Shown: positions 49,176 to 58,130, numbered from the stretch's first letter. The stretch is 64,000 nt of DNA from Nitratireductor alexandrii (GCF_004000215.1 NZ_RBVY01000002.1:62001-126000), one strand, 5' to 3'. The notes: a model not told the origin generated them from the letters alone. Numbers and translations: made by a program.

Positions 49176-49234
49176 TCGAACCCCCGACACAAGGATTATG
49201 ATTCCTCTGCTCTAACCGGCTGAGCTACTCCGCC
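49158..49234 (-). tRNA. tRNA-Met (CAT), elongator type
   Basis: 77 bases including an encoded CCA. The acceptor stem GGCGGAG/CTCCGCT, D arm GCTC...GAGC, 5-bp anticodon stem with loop ATCATAA (anticodon CAT) and T-arm GGGGGTTCGAGTCCCTC all fold. The G-U at position 1-72 and the AATCATAATCC core agree with alphaproteobacterial elongator tRNA-Met rather than initiator (which has a mismatched first pair) or tRNA-Ile2. Confidence 0.93.
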
Positions 49235-49329
49235 CCGTTCACGCCGCGAGGCGGCGCGGTGTCCGGGCAGGCCCGAACCGCAAGGTTGGGCGGATATAGG
49301 GTCGCCGCGGCAAGCCTGTCAAGCAAGCT

Positions 49330-49362
49330 TTCGCCCGCGACGGCGACCGCGGGCGAATTTTT
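49330..49362 (+). terminator. Terminator-like hairpin upstream of the GntR gene
   Basis: TTCGCCCGCG / CGCGGGCGAA, a 10-bp stem with an 8-base loop, followed by TTTTT on the plus strand. Nothing obvious is transcribed into it from the left on this strand, so it may insulate the GntR operon or be left from a lost gene. Confidence 0.5.
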
Positions 49363-49649
49363 GTGGCCAGGGCGGGCGGCGGCCCGTGGGCTGGGTCTTC
49401 GAACCGCTTGTCCGCCCCCTTGTCCGGCTCGGCCGGCGGCGCTCGCGCGGGCAGGGCGGCCTTGCTGCGCCGCGCGCGGCGGCAGTGGACGTGGCCGCGA
49501 TCGACGACGTCGCAAGCGAACCGGCCGGCGGCGGGCGCCGCGCCCCAGGGGATGGCGGCTCGGCCGGGCCGGTGGCCGGCGGTTTGCGGGAAGCGGGAGA
49601 GGGCACGGGCGGGCGAGATCCCGCACGAGGGAAGACCATAATTTCAAAC

Positions 49650-49661
49650 TTGACTAGTCAA
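49650..49661. promoter_or_regulatory. Putative GntR-family operator
   Basis: TTGACTAGTCAA is a perfect 12-bp palindrome, immediately followed by a second ACTAGTC. It lies 23 bp before the GntR ATG. GntR/HutC-type regulators bind short palindromes of this size, so autoregulation is likely. Confidence 0.55.
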
Positions 49662-49684
49662 CTAGTCTATTTTACCGTGATGGC

Positions 49685-50473
49685 ATGAAACCGATGGCCG
49701 CCAGCACGCCCCGCTATCTCGTCCTCGCCGAAGAGCTGCGTGCGCGCATCGAGGGCGGCGTCTTGAAGCCGGGCGATCGGCTGCCGAGCGAGGCGCAGCT
49801 TTGCGCGACCAACGGCGTCAGCCGCGGCACCGTCGTACGCGCCATCGAGCAGCTTGTCTCGCAGGGCTTCGTCACCCGACGCCAGGGCGCGGGCAGTTTC
49901 GTCGCCAACCGCTCGCTGCACCGCAAGGCCGGCCATCTGTTGAGCTTTTCCCAGACCGCGCGCCAGGACGGGCACCGCTCCGAGCAGCGCCTGCTCGCCT
50001 TTCGCTCGGCAGACGACGCCGAGGCGCAGCAATTCGGCGTCGCCGCGCCGGCGCGTCGGCTCGAGCGCGTGCGCCTGATCGACGGCGAACCGTGCGCGGT
50101 CCATGGCTCGGTGATCCCGGCCGCCGTGTGCGAGCGCATCGGTCTTGCCGGCGACGGCGCGGCCGCGTTGCTTAAGGATCCGGACTTTTCGCTCTACGCC
50201 CGTTTCGAGGCCGCCGGCCTGGCGGTGCGCGAGGCGCATGAGCGCGTCACCGCGCGGCTGGCGACGGCGTCGGAATGCGCCGTGCTCGCCGTGACTGCGC
50301 CGAGCCCGGTCATGGTCGTGTTCCGGACCAGCTACGCGGCCGACAATCTTTTGGTCGAGGCCGTCGAAGCGGTCTATCGCGCCGATTTCTACACCTATGA
50401 CACCCATCTGGTCCGTGGCGAGCGCCATGCCGGCTCCGGCCTGCGCATCGTCGCTGCGGGAGCGGATTTCTGA
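49685..50473 (+). CDS. GntR-family (HutC/UTRA) transcriptional regulator
   Basis: 262 aa. The N-terminal winged helix RYLVLAEELRARIEGGVLKPGDRLPSEAQL, followed by VSRGTVVRAIEQLVSQG, is GntR. The C-terminal UTRA domain (ARRLERVRLIDGEPCAVHGSVIP) binds a small-molecule effector. It lies 35 bp upstream of the binding-protein gene on the same strand and probably represses the operon until the imported compound or its phosphate appears. Confidence 0.92.
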   Translation: MKPMAASTPRYLVLAEELRARIEGGVLKPGDRLPSEAQLCATNGVSRGTVVRAIEQLVSQGFVTRRQGAGSFVANRSLHRKAGHLLSFSQTARQDGHRSEQRLLAFRSADDAEAQQFGVAAPARRLERVRLIDGEPCAVHGSVIPAAVCERIGLAGDGAAALLKDPDFSLYARFEAAGLAVREAHERVTARLATASECAVLAVTAPSPVMVVFRTSYAADNLLVEAVEAVYRADFYTYDTHLVRGERHAGSGLRIVAAGADF

Positions 50474-50508
50474 ACCAAAGGTTGGAGCCAATGGAAAAGG
50501 GGAATTTT

Positions 50509-51543
50509 ATGAAAAACCTGACGAAACTGCTTGCCGTGTCGACCGTTCTGGGTGCCGTCGCCGCCCCGCAGGCGGGGGCCGCCGACGTGGCCCCGGCCGC
50601 GCTGATCATCGCCCAGGGCGGTCTCGGCGACGGCTCGTGGAACGACACCGCCTATGCCGGCTTCAAGGCCGGGCTCGAAAAGACCGGCGTCGAGGGCCGT
50701 CCGATCGAATCCAAGGATGTCGTCGCCCAGGGCGAGGAGATCATGCGCCGCGCCGCCGATGGCGGCTTCGGATTGGTCGTCAGCCTGGAATGGATCCACG
50801 GCGAGCCGATGCAGAAGATCGCGCCCGACTATCCCGACACCAATTTCGTCATCATGAACCAGACCCGCGAGGGCGCCAATCTCGCCTCGGTGGTGTTCGC
50901 CGAGCATCAGGGCTCCTATCTGGCCGGCGCGCTCGCCGCCCAGGTCACCACCGACACGTCGATCGAGGGCATCAACGCCGATCCGGTGATCGGCGTCATC
51001 GGCGGGGTCAAGTCGCCGGGCATCGACAAGTTCATCGTCGGTTACATCCAGGGCGCCAAGGCGGTCAATCCGGATATCGACGTCAAGGTCGCCTATGCCG
51101 AATCCTTCGGCGATCCGGCCAAGGGCGAACAGCTCGCCAAGGCGATGTTCGCCGAGGGCGCCGACATCGTCTATCAGGTCGCCGGCGGCACCGGCATCGG
51201 CATCATCGAGGCGGCGAAGGCGGAGGGCCGCTACGCGATCGGCGTCGACACCGACCAGGATTCCATGGCGCCCGGCCATGTGCTGACCAGCATGGTCAAG
51301 CGCGTCGACGTGGCGGTCGAAAAGATCCTCGAGGACTATGCCGGCGGGGCGTTTCCCGGCGGCCAGGTGCTGACCTTCGGCCTGAAGGAGAACGGCGTGG
51401 CCTTGTCCGACATGGAGCACACCAAGGACCGCATTCCCGCCGCCTATCTCGCCAAGGTCGAGGAATTGAAGGCCGGCATCGTCGACGGTTCCGTCGAGGT
51501 CTGGGACGTGACCGAGAAGGGCTATCCCGACTTCTACAACTGA
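50509..51543 (+). CDS. BMP-family (nucleoside-type) ABC transporter substrate-binding protein
   Basis: A 344-aa basic-membrane-protein/PnrA-type binding protein. The signal peptide KNLTKLLAVSTVLGAVAAPQAGA precedes LIIAQGGLGDGSWNDTAYAGF, the BMP start. QGSYLAGALAAQVT, VIGGVKSPGIDKF and YQVAGGTGIGIIEAA are also family segments. BMP proteins usually bind nucleosides or related purines. ATG 50509 is chosen because AGGGG lies 7 bases before it; ATG 50491 and TTG 50482 would put a non-signal stretch in front. Confidence 0.92.
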   Translation: MKNLTKLLAVSTVLGAVAAPQAGAADVAPAALIIAQGGLGDGSWNDTAYAGFKAGLEKTGVEGRPIESKDVVAQGEEIMRRAADGGFGLVVSLEWIHGEPMQKIAPDYPDTNFVIMNQTREGANLASVVFAEHQGSYLAGALAAQVTTDTSIEGINADPVIGVIGGVKSPGIDKFIVGYIQGAKAVNPDIDVKVAYAESFGDPAKGEQLAKAMFAEGADIVYQVAGGTGIGIIEAAKAEGRYAIGVDTDQDSMAPGHVLTSMVKRVDVAVEKILEDYAGGAFPGGQVLTFGLKENGVALSDMEHTKDRIPAAYLAKVEELKAGIVDGSVEVWDVTEKGYPDFYN

Positions 51544-51557
51544 TCGATCGCCGTCTG

Positions 51558-51580
51558 GGCCGGGCGTGCGACGCCCGGCC
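51558..51580 (+). other. Hairpin between binding-protein and ATPase genes
   Basis: GGCCGGGCGT / ACGCCCGGCC with loop GCG, 15 bp after the stop codon and followed by no T-run. Placed like the hairpin at 36637-36664, it probably sets the ratio between binding protein and transporter. Confidence 0.55.
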
Positions 51581-51614
51581 ATTCTTCCCGTTGCAAAAAG
51601 CCCGGTAAACCGTT

Positions 51615-53198
51615 TTGGCCGACATCCGAAATCATAGCACCGCGCCGGTGGCCGTGCGGCTGGGCGCGCGCGACGTCGCCAAGAGCTACGGCGCCGTGCG
51701 GGCCAATAGCGGCATCACGCTGGAGGTCGCTCCGGCCGAGATTCATGCGATCGTCGGCGAGAACGGCGCCGGCAAGTCGACCCTGATGCGGCTCTTGCAA
51801 GGGCTCGAACAGCCCGATGCCGGCAGCATCGTCTTCAACGACCGGCCGATCCGGCTGCGCGACCCCGAGCAGGCGCTCGGTCTCGGCATCGGCATGGTGC
51901 ACCAGGAATTCATGCTGGCGCCGGAACTGACCCTTTTGGAGAATTTCGTCCTCGGCCACGAGCCGGTGACGGCCGCGCTCCCGCTCGGCCGCCACATCGA
52001 CTGGCGCGCGGCGCGCGCGGCCGGCGATGCCCTGGCGGCCAAGACCGACCTGGCGATCGACTGGGACCGCCGTGCCGGCACCGCGCCGGTCCACATCCAG
52101 CAATATACCGAAATCCTGCGGCTCTTGCAGCGCGGCATGAAAGTGCTGATCCTCGACGAGCCGACGGCGGTGCTGGCCCCGCAGCAGGCCGACGACCTGT
52201 TCACGCTGCTGCGTCAATTGCGCGATCAGGGCACGTCGATCGTCTTCATCAGCCACAAGCTGCGCGAGGTGATCGCGCTCGCCGACCGCGTGACGATCAT
52301 GCGCCGCGGCCGGGTTGTGGCCTCCTCCCGCATCGACGAGACCGACATCGACACGATGACGCGCCACATCGTTGGCGAGGCCGCGTCTGTCGCACCGCCG
52401 GCGGCCGCTGTGCGCGCCGCTGCCGGCGCGCCGGTGCTCGATGTGACGGGGCTGAGCGCGCCAGCGATCGCGGGTTCCCATCCGGTCCGTGCGGTCGATC
52501 TTCAGGTGCGCTCCGGCGAGATCGTCGGCATGGCCGGTATTGCCGGCAACGGCCAGGACGAGTTCATCCAGTGCGTCGTCGGCCTGCGCAAGCCGTCTTC
52601 GGGCGCGGTGGGCCTTAACGGGCGCGCGCTCGCCGGCCGCGACAATGCCGATTTTCGCGCCGCGGGCCTCGGCTATATCAGCCCCGACCGGGCGCATGAG
52701 GGCCTGGCCAAGAGCGCGTCGATCGAGGATAACGTCATGGCTGCGAGCCAGCGCGCGCCGGCTTTCCGCCGCGGTCCGTTCCGCCGCCTGGGCGCCGTGC
52801 GGACCGAGGCCTTCCGCCGCCTGTCCCAGCTCAAGGTGCGTTTCGGCCGCCTGTCCGATCCGGTCGCCAGCCTGTCGGGCGGCAATCAGCAGCGCCTCGT
52901 CTTTGCCCGCGAGATCGCGACCGAGCCGGCGCTGCTCGTCGTCGCCCAGCCGACGCGCGGTGTCGATCTCGGCGGCATCGCCGCCATTCATGCGATCCTG
53001 CGCGACTTCGCAGCGCGCGGCGGCGCCGTGCTTCTGGTGTCGGAGGAACTCGACGAGCTGATCGCGCTGTCCGACCGTATCGTGGTGATGGCCGAGGGCG
53101 CCATCGTCGGTGAGATCGCCGACGAAACCGCGACGCCGGAGGCGATCGGCCGGCTGATGCTGCAGCAAGACAGTCACGGGGAGGCGGCCAATGGCTGA
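51615..53198 (+). CDS. Duplicated ABC ATPase of a BMP/nucleoside importer
   Basis: A 527-aa fused double ATPase (sugar/nucleoside importer type). NBD1 has Walker A GENGAGKST (48-56) and Walker B VLILDEPTAV, but its signature is VHIQQYTE (159-166) where the family has LSVGxQQR. NBD2 has an intact LSGGNQQR (420-427) but Walker B reads LLVVAQPTRG, with Gln at the catalytic Glu position, as in relatives. The likely start is TTG 51615, overlapping nothing and with a weak SD. Its stop overlaps the next gene by 8 bases. Confidence 0.92.
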   Translation: MADIRNHSTAPVAVRLGARDVAKSYGAVRANSGITLEVAPAEIHAIVGENGAGKSTLMRLLQGLEQPDAGSIVFNDRPIRLRDPEQALGLGIGMVHQEFMLAPELTLLENFVLGHEPVTAALPLGRHIDWRAARAAGDALAAKTDLAIDWDRRAGTAPVHIQQYTEILRLLQRGMKVLILDEPTAVLAPQQADDLFTLLRQLRDQGTSIVFISHKLREVIALADRVTIMRRGRVVASSRIDETDIDTMTRHIVGEAASVAPPAAAVRAAAGAPVLDVTGLSAPAIAGSHPVRAVDLQVRSGEIVGMAGIAGNGQDEFIQCVVGLRKPSSGAVGLNGRALAGRDNADFRAAGLGYISPDRAHEGLAKSASIEDNVMAASQRAPAFRRGPFRRLGAVRTEAFRRLSQLKVRFGRLSDPVASLSGGNQQRLVFAREIATEPALLVVAQPTRGVDLGGIAAIHAILRDFAARGGAVLLVSEELDELIALSDRIVVMAEGAIVGEIADETATPEAIGRLMLQQDSHGEAANG

Positions 53199-54273
53199 TG
53201 CAACCGCGGAGCCGGGGGCCGGCCGGCCGAGCCTGATGCCGGCGCTCGAACGCATGGCCGGCGACATTGCGCGCTTCGCGCTGCCGGTCCTGTTCGCGTT
53301 TTTCGTCGGCGCGGTGGTGCTGGCCTTCATCGGCGAAAACCCGCTCGACACCTACGCGCTGATGCTGTCGGAGGGTTTCGGGTCGTCGCGGCGCATTGCC
53401 GCCACCCTGTCGGCCGCGACCCCGCTTCTGTTCACCGCCGTTGCCACGGCGATCTGTTTTCGCTCCGGCGTCTTCAATGTCGGCGTCGACGGCGCTTTCG
53501 TGCTCGGGGGACTGGCGGCGGCCGCCGCCGGCGCCCTTTTGCCGGTGGCGTTCGGCTGGTCGATCGCGCCGCTCGCCATGGTGGCCGCGATGGCGGTTGC
53601 CGGGGTCTGGCTCTACGTGCCGGGCCTGTTGCTGGCGCGGCTCGACGTCGACGAGGTGGTGTCGACGTTGATGCTCAACTTCATCGCACTGGGCCTGTCC
53701 GGCTTCCTGGTCAACACGCTGCTCTTGTCGGAAACCTCCGGCAACAACACCACCGACACCATTCACGACGTGGCCGAACTTTCCAGGCTGATGCCGCCCT
53801 CGACGCTTCACAGCGGCTTTCTGATCGGGCTCGCCTGCGTTGCCGCCTATTGGGTGTGGGCGCGCTGGACACCGGCAGGCTACGAGGCCAAGCTGGTCGG
53901 CCTCAACCCGCGTTTCGCGCGTGCCGTCGGCATTGCGATCCCCGCCTCCATCGTCCTGGTGATGGCAATCTCGGGCATCGTCGCCGGGCTCGGCGGCGCC
54001 AGCCACGCGCTCGGCCAGGTGCACAAATTCTCCGACGGCTTTTCCGCCGGTTACGGTTTCACCGGCATGGCGGTGGCGCTGCTTGCCCGCAATTCTGCCT
54101 TCGGCATCGTGTTCGGGGCCGTGCTGTTCGGCGCCTTGGCCTCGGCCGGCACCACCATTCAGCTGTTTTCCGACGTGCCGCTCGACATCGTCAACGTGAT
54201 CGAGGGCACGGTGATGATCTTCGCGGTGATGGAACTGGGCCGCCTGTCGCTGCGGCGGGGACGGGCCTCATGA
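53191..54273 (+). CDS. BMP-type ABC transporter permease 1
   Basis: A 360-aa, 9-10 helix permease of the BPD_transp_2 family (YufP-like). After an N-terminal helix it shows CFRSGVFNVGVDGAFVLGGLAA, the hallmark loop of this family, then DVDEVVSTLMLNFIALGLSG and GYGFTGMAVALLARNSAFG. It pairs with permease 2, which overlaps it by 4 bases (ATGA). Confidence 0.92.
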   Translation: MADATAEPGAGRPSLMPALERMAGDIARFALPVLFAFFVGAVVLAFIGENPLDTYALMLSEGFGSSRRIAATLSAATPLLFTAVATAICFRSGVFNVGVDGAFVLGGLAAAAAGALLPVAFGWSIAPLAMVAAMAVAGVWLYVPGLLLARLDVDEVVSTLMLNFIALGLSGFLVNTLLLSETSGNNTTDTIHDVAELSRLMPPSTLHSGFLIGLACVAAYWVWARWTPAGYEAKLVGLNPRFARAVGIAIPASIVLVMAISGIVAGLGGASHALGQVHKFSDGFSAGYGFTGMAVALLARNSAFGIVFGAVLFGALASAGTTIQLFSDVPLDIVNVIEGTVMIFAVMELGRLSLRRGRAS

Positions 54274-55169
54274 TGCAGATTGCCGAACAGGTTCTGGCCA
54301 CCTCCGTCGTGCTCGCCACGCCGATCCTGCTTGCCGCCATCGGCGGGCTGGTCAACCGCCAGGGCGGCATCGTCAACATCGCGCTGGAAGCCAAAATGCT
54401 CGCCGGCGCCTTCGTCGCCGTCATCGTTTCCTCGGCCACGGGCTCCTGGGGTGTCGCGGTCCTGGCCGCGGCCCTCGTTTCGGCGGCGATCGGTTATCTG
54501 TTTTCGCTGACGATCACCCGCGCCCGCGCCAACATGATCATCGCCGGTCTCGGCCTCAACGTGCTGGTTGCCGGTTTCGTCGGCTTCATCATGAATGTCG
54601 GCTTCGACGCCAGCGGCACCTTGCGCATGCCCGATGTGGAATTGCTGCCCAAATTGCTGCCCGATTCCGTCGCCGCGCTGCCGCTCGTCGGCGAGGTGCT
54701 CGCCGATCTCGACCCGCTCACTGTCTTCGCCTGGCTGAGTGTGGCGGCCCTGCCGTTCCTGCTTGCCAATACGCGTCTCGGCCTGCGGCTGCGCGCGGCC
54801 GGCAACGCCCCGCACGTCGCTCGCGCGGTCGGGCTGCGCGAAAAGTCGCTGCAGGATCTGGGCACCGCCTTCGCCGGGTTCTATTCGGGTCTTGCCGGCG
54901 CGCACCTGGCGTTGGCCTCGATCGGGCTGTTCAACGAGGGGCTGACGGCCGGCCGCGGTTTCATCGCGCTCGCCGCCTTCTACTTCGCCCGCAACCGCCC
55001 GGTCGGCACGGCGCTGGTGTGCCTGTTTTTCGGTTTTCTCGATGCGACCCAGATCCGCCTGCAAACGGTGGGCCTGCCGCCGCAACTGATCGGCACCCTG
55101 CCATACGCCATGGTGATTCTCGGCCTGTGCCTGACGGCCTGGAACCTGAAAAGAAAGGCGCAAGCATGA
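54270..55169 (+). CDS. BMP-type ABC transporter permease 2
   Basis: A 299-aa permease (YufQ-like). LLAAIGGLVNRQGGIVNIALEAKMLAGAF is the family N-terminus; GLFNEGLTAGRGFIALAAFYFARNRPVGT is the conserved late segment. It completes the importer. Its stop overlaps the start of the isochorismatase-like gene. Confidence 0.92.
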   Translation: MMQIAEQVLATSVVLATPILLAAIGGLVNRQGGIVNIALEAKMLAGAFVAVIVSSATGSWGVAVLAAALVSAAIGYLFSLTITRARANMIIAGLGLNVLVAGFVGFIMNVGFDASGTLRMPDVELLPKLLPDSVAALPLVGEVLADLDPLTVFAWLSVAALPFLLANTRLGLRLRAAGNAPHVARAVGLREKSLQDLGTAFAGFYSGLAGAHLALASIGLFNEGLTAGRGFIALAAFYFARNRPVGTALVCLFFGFLDATQIRLQTVGLPPQLIGTLPYAMVILGLCLTAWNLKRKAQA

Positions 55170-55741
55170 GCGAGCCCGCACTGATCGTCATCGACATGCA
55201 GAATTCCTTCCTGCATCCGAAAGGGGAAAATTACTATCCGGCCGCGGGCGAGACCATTGAGCCGGTCCGCCGGCTTCTGGACGCCGCCCGCACCGGCAAA
55301 CGCCTGATCGTCCACACGCTCGACCGCCATCGCCGTGGGCTCGTCGACTTCGAGCAGAAGCGCCTGCCCCAGCATTGCCTCGAAGGTGGTTTCGACGCCG
55401 CCTATTTCGAGGGTTTCGGTCCGCTCGCCGACGCGCCGCGCGAGGTCGAGATCGTCAAGCGCCGCTACAGCGCGTTCTTTGCCACCGATCTCGGCCTGAT
55501 GCTGCGCGAAAACGGCGTCGAGACCGCGATCATCTGCGGCGTCAAGACCAATGTATGCGTGCGCGCGACCTCCCAGGACGCCTTCGCCAACGGTTTTAGG
55601 GTGGTGGTGCCGCGCCAGGCCACCAACTCCAACCGCGCCAATCTCCAGGCAGCCTCGCTGGAAGACATCGACCGCTATCTCGGTCATGTCGTCGAGCTCG
55701 ACGAGGCGCTGTCCCAGCTTGCCGGCGGTTCCGATGGCTGA
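55166..55741 (+). CDS. Isochorismatase-like cysteine hydrolase
   Basis: A 191-aa isochorismatase-fold hydrolase. The catalytic triad can be read as Asp in LIVIDMQNSFLHP, Lys in IVKRRYSAFFATDL and Cys in ICGVKTNVCVRATSQDA. Family members cleave amide or C-N bonds (nicotinamide, ureidoacrylate, N-carbamoyl compounds). Within this operon a role in breaking down a nucleobase-derived amide is plausible, but the substrate is unknown. Translationally coupled on both sides. Confidence 0.9.
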   Translation: MSEPALIVIDMQNSFLHPKGENYYPAAGETIEPVRRLLDAARTGKRLIVHTLDRHRRGLVDFEQKRLPQHCLEGGFDAAYFEGFGPLADAPREVEIVKRRYSAFFATDLGLMLRENGVETAIICGVKTNVCVRATSQDAFANGFRVVVPRQATNSNRANLQAASLEDIDRYLGHVVELDEALSQLAGGSDG

Positions 55742-56585
55742 GGTGGTCATCACCGGTTATGCCAGCCTCGATTACCCCGCGCTGCTCGACGGCACGGTGG
55801 CGGGCGACAGCACGACGCAGATCCGCTTTCGCGATCCCGGTGCCTGGCCGCGGCTCGGCGGCTCGCCGGCCTATGCCGGTGCGGCGCTGGCGCGCGGCGG
55901 TCATCGGGCGACCCCGATAAGCTGGGTCGCTTCCGACCAGGCCGGCGATACCTATGTGCGCATGACCGGAGAGGCGGGCATGGCGACCGACGCCCTTGCC
56001 AGGATCGACGCGCCGCGCTCGCCGATCTCGCTGATGCTCTACCAAGCGGACGGGACCTCGATCTGCCTCTACGATCCCGGTTTCGCCGGCCGCGAGGCTT
56101 TGACCCCGGTGCAGCGCCAGCACCTCGCCGAGGCGGCGCATGTGTGCGTCACCGTCGGGCCGGGGCATCTGCTTGCCGAAATCCTCGATCTCGTCGGGCC
56201 GGACGCGAGACTCTACTGGGTGGCCAAGAACGACCCGACCTGTTTCACGCCGGCCCTGTGCGCACGGCTTTCGGCGCGCGCGAGCGTCATCTTCTGCAAC
56301 CAGGCCGAACGCGCCCTGATCACAGCCGGTACCCGCGAAGACGCGATCGTGATCGAGACGATGGGCCGGCGCGGCTATCAGGTCGGCGTCGATGGGCAAA
56401 GCCGTTTCGTCGCCGCCGATCCGGTTTCCGTCTCCGACCCGACCGGCGCCGGGGACACCTTCGCCGGCGCCTTCATCGGCGCATATTTGAAAGACGGCGA
56501 TCCGCACGCCGCCGCGCAGGTCGCGGCCGAGGCGACCCGGCAGATGCTCGAGGTCCGCGGTCGCGCAGAAAGGAGCCTTTCATGA
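55734..56585 (+). CDS. PfkB-family carbohydrate/nucleoside kinase
   Basis: A 283-aa ribokinase-fold kinase. Its N-terminal GYASLDYPALLDG and WPRLGGSPAYAGAALARGGH give substrate contacts, and the C-terminal catalytic motif SDPTGAGDTFAGAFIG has the base Asp. PfkB members phosphorylate ribose, nucleosides or pseudouridine. It overlaps the preceding stop by 8 bases and the next start by 4. Confidence 0.9.
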   Translation: MAEVVITGYASLDYPALLDGTVAGDSTTQIRFRDPGAWPRLGGSPAYAGAALARGGHRATPISWVASDQAGDTYVRMTGEAGMATDALARIDAPRSPISLMLYQADGTSICLYDPGFAGREALTPVQRQHLAEAAHVCVTVGPGHLLAEILDLVGPDARLYWVAKNDPTCFTPALCARLSARASVIFCNQAERALITAGTREDAIVIETMGRRGYQVGVDGQSRFVAADPVSVSDPTGAGDTFAGAFIGAYLKDGDPHAAAQVAAEATRQMLEVRGRAERSLS

Positions 56586-57316
56586 AATCGGCCTGGTATC
56601 TGGGCTATTCGCAAGCCGATGTCGGCGACAGGGCGTTGCTGGCCGGCGATCCCGACCGGGTCGACCGCATTGCGCTGTTGCTCGACGACGCCCGGCCGAT
56701 GCCGGTCAAGCGTGGCCTCAAATCGGTGACCGGAACCTATGCCGGCAAAAAGGTGACGGCGGTCGCCTTCGGCATGGGCGCGCCGATCGCCACCGTCGTG
56801 CTGCACGAACTGGCAGATCTCGGCGTCAAAAGCTTCATGCGCATCGGCACGGCGATGTATTTTGCGCCGGTCGCGCCCGGCGATTTCGTGCTCAGCGACC
56901 GCATCGCCTGTTTCGAAGGGACATCCCGGTCCTATGTCGACGATGTCGAGGCGCAGCGCGCCGACGCAGGCCTCAACCGCGCGGTGGCCACGGCGGTCGC
57001 AGCCGGCGACGCTCAACTCCACACCGGCACCTTCGCCACCTTCGACGCGTTTTATCGCGACATGTTCGCGCTCGATGCACCGACCCAGGCGCGGGTCGAT
57101 GCCAATCGCGCCATGCTCGCCGAGCGCGGTGTCGTCGCCGCCGACATGGAGACTTCGGCGCTGGTCAATGCCGCGGCCGCGCTCGACGTCCGCTTCACCA
57201 GCCTGTGCGTTGGCACGGTCGACGGCGTGACACGCGCCAAGCTGGAGCCGGAGGCGATGGCCGCCGCAGAGCACCGGCTGTTCACGACCGCGCTCAGCGC
57301 CATCACATCCCTTTAA
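56582..57316 (+). CDS. Nucleoside phosphorylase (PNP/UDP family)
   Basis: 244 aa. LAGDPDRVDRIA, FGMGAPIATVVLHELADLG, FMRIGTAMYFAPVAPGDFVLSD and VVAADMETSALVNAAAAL follow the phosphorylase family, including the ribose-binding Met-Glu in DMET. It would split a nucleoside into base and sugar-1-phosphate. AAAGGAG precedes the ATG. This gene and the BMP-type binding protein are the best evidence that the operon handles nucleosides. Confidence 0.9.
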   Translation: MKSAWYLGYSQADVGDRALLAGDPDRVDRIALLLDDARPMPVKRGLKSVTGTYAGKKVTAVAFGMGAPIATVVLHELADLGVKSFMRIGTAMYFAPVAPGDFVLSDRIACFEGTSRSYVDDVEAQRADAGLNRAVATAVAAGDAQLHTGTFATFDAFYRDMFALDAPTQARVDANRAMLAERGVVAADMETSALVNAAAALDVRFTSLCVGTVDGVTRAKLEPEAMAAAEHRLFTTALSAITSL

Positions 57317-57362
57317 ACGCGGCCGGCTTGCCGGCCCGCCAATCGATCCAACGGAGCTTCGC

Positions 57363-58130
57363 ATGACCACGATTGCCCAAAACTATTTCGCGCTCGTCAT
57401 CGAGCGGCTCAACACCGTGATGGAAACCCAGGCCGAAGCCATCGAGGCCGCCGCCGAAATCTGCGCCGAGGCGATTGCCCGCGACAAGCTCGTTTTCACC
57501 TTCGGCACCGGCCACGGCTCGTTCGCCGCCATGGAGATGTTCCCGCGCACCGGCACCGTCACCGGCTTCCGGCCGATCGTGGAAAGCACGATGATCTCCT
57601 TCCACCGCGTGCTCGGCGACGGTGGCGCGCGCCAGTACCGTTTCATCCACAGCCGCGAAGGCTATGGCGACGCGATCCTGGCCTCGCACCAGCTTGACGG
57701 GCAGGACGCCATGCTGATCTTTTCCCATTCCGGCCTCAACGCCGTGACGCTCGACATCGCCGTCGGCGCCAAGGCGCGCGGCATGAAGGTGATCGGCGTG
57801 ACCTCGGTGCCGCATTCCTCCAGCACGCCCTCGCGCCATAGCTGCGGCAAGCGCCTGTTCGAGCTCGCCGACGTGGTCATCGACACCGGCGTGCCCAAGG
57901 GCGACGCGTCGATCCGCATCGACGGTGTGGAGGGCGCGGTGGGCGCCACCTCGACCTCGATCGCGATCGCCGTCGGCCAGGCGATCAACGCCGCCACTGC
58001 CGAGAAACTGGCCGGGCGCGGCGTCAAGCCGTTCGTCATGGTTTCGCCCAACACCACCGAAAAGGCCGCCGCCGACGCCCAGAACGACCGCAACTACGCC
58101 GAATTGTGGCGCCGCCTGAAGGCGCGCTGA
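57363..58130 (+). CDS. SIS-domain sugar isomerase-like protein (UPF0309 type)
   Basis: 255 aa. A SIS phosphosugar-binding domain has FTFGTGHGSFAAMEMF and LIFSHSGLNAVTLDIAVGAKARG as its Ser/Thr-rich phosphate loops, and the tail has TSTSIAIAVGQAINAATAEKLAGRG. Uncharacterised UPF0309 proteins have this form. It likely isomerises or transfers an amino- or ketose-phosphate produced by the kinase or phosphorylase. GGAG lies 6 bases before ATG 57363; 46 bp separate it from the phosphorylase. Confidence 0.85.
   Translation: MTTIAQNYFALVIERLNTVMETQAEAIEAAAEICAEAIARDKLVFTFGTGHGSFAAMEMFPRTGTVTGFRPIVESTMISFHRVLGDGGARQYRFIHSREGYGDAILASHQLDGQDAMLIFSHSGLNAVTLDIAVGAKARGMKVIGVTSVPHSSSTPSRHSCGKRLFELADVVIDTGVPKGDASIRIDGVEGAVGATSTSIAIAVGQAINAATAEKLAGRGVKPFVMVSPNTTEKAAADAQNDRNYAELWRRLKAR

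Larger units (their letters stand above)
49235..49684. other. Intergenic region between tRNA-Met and the GntR gene
   Basis: About 450 bp of very GC-rich DNA. Overlapping open frames on both strands are Arg/Pro/Ala-rich shadows without SDs. It contains a hairpin with T-run (49330-49362) and the GntR operator near its right end. No gene is supported. Confidence 0.5.

Noticed and set aside
49259-49657. 132-codon Arg/Gly/Ala-rich frame between tRNA-Met and the GntR gene, and its antisense partner
   Set aside because: Three frames are open at once here because of extreme GC; no SD, covers a hairpin and the GntR operator.
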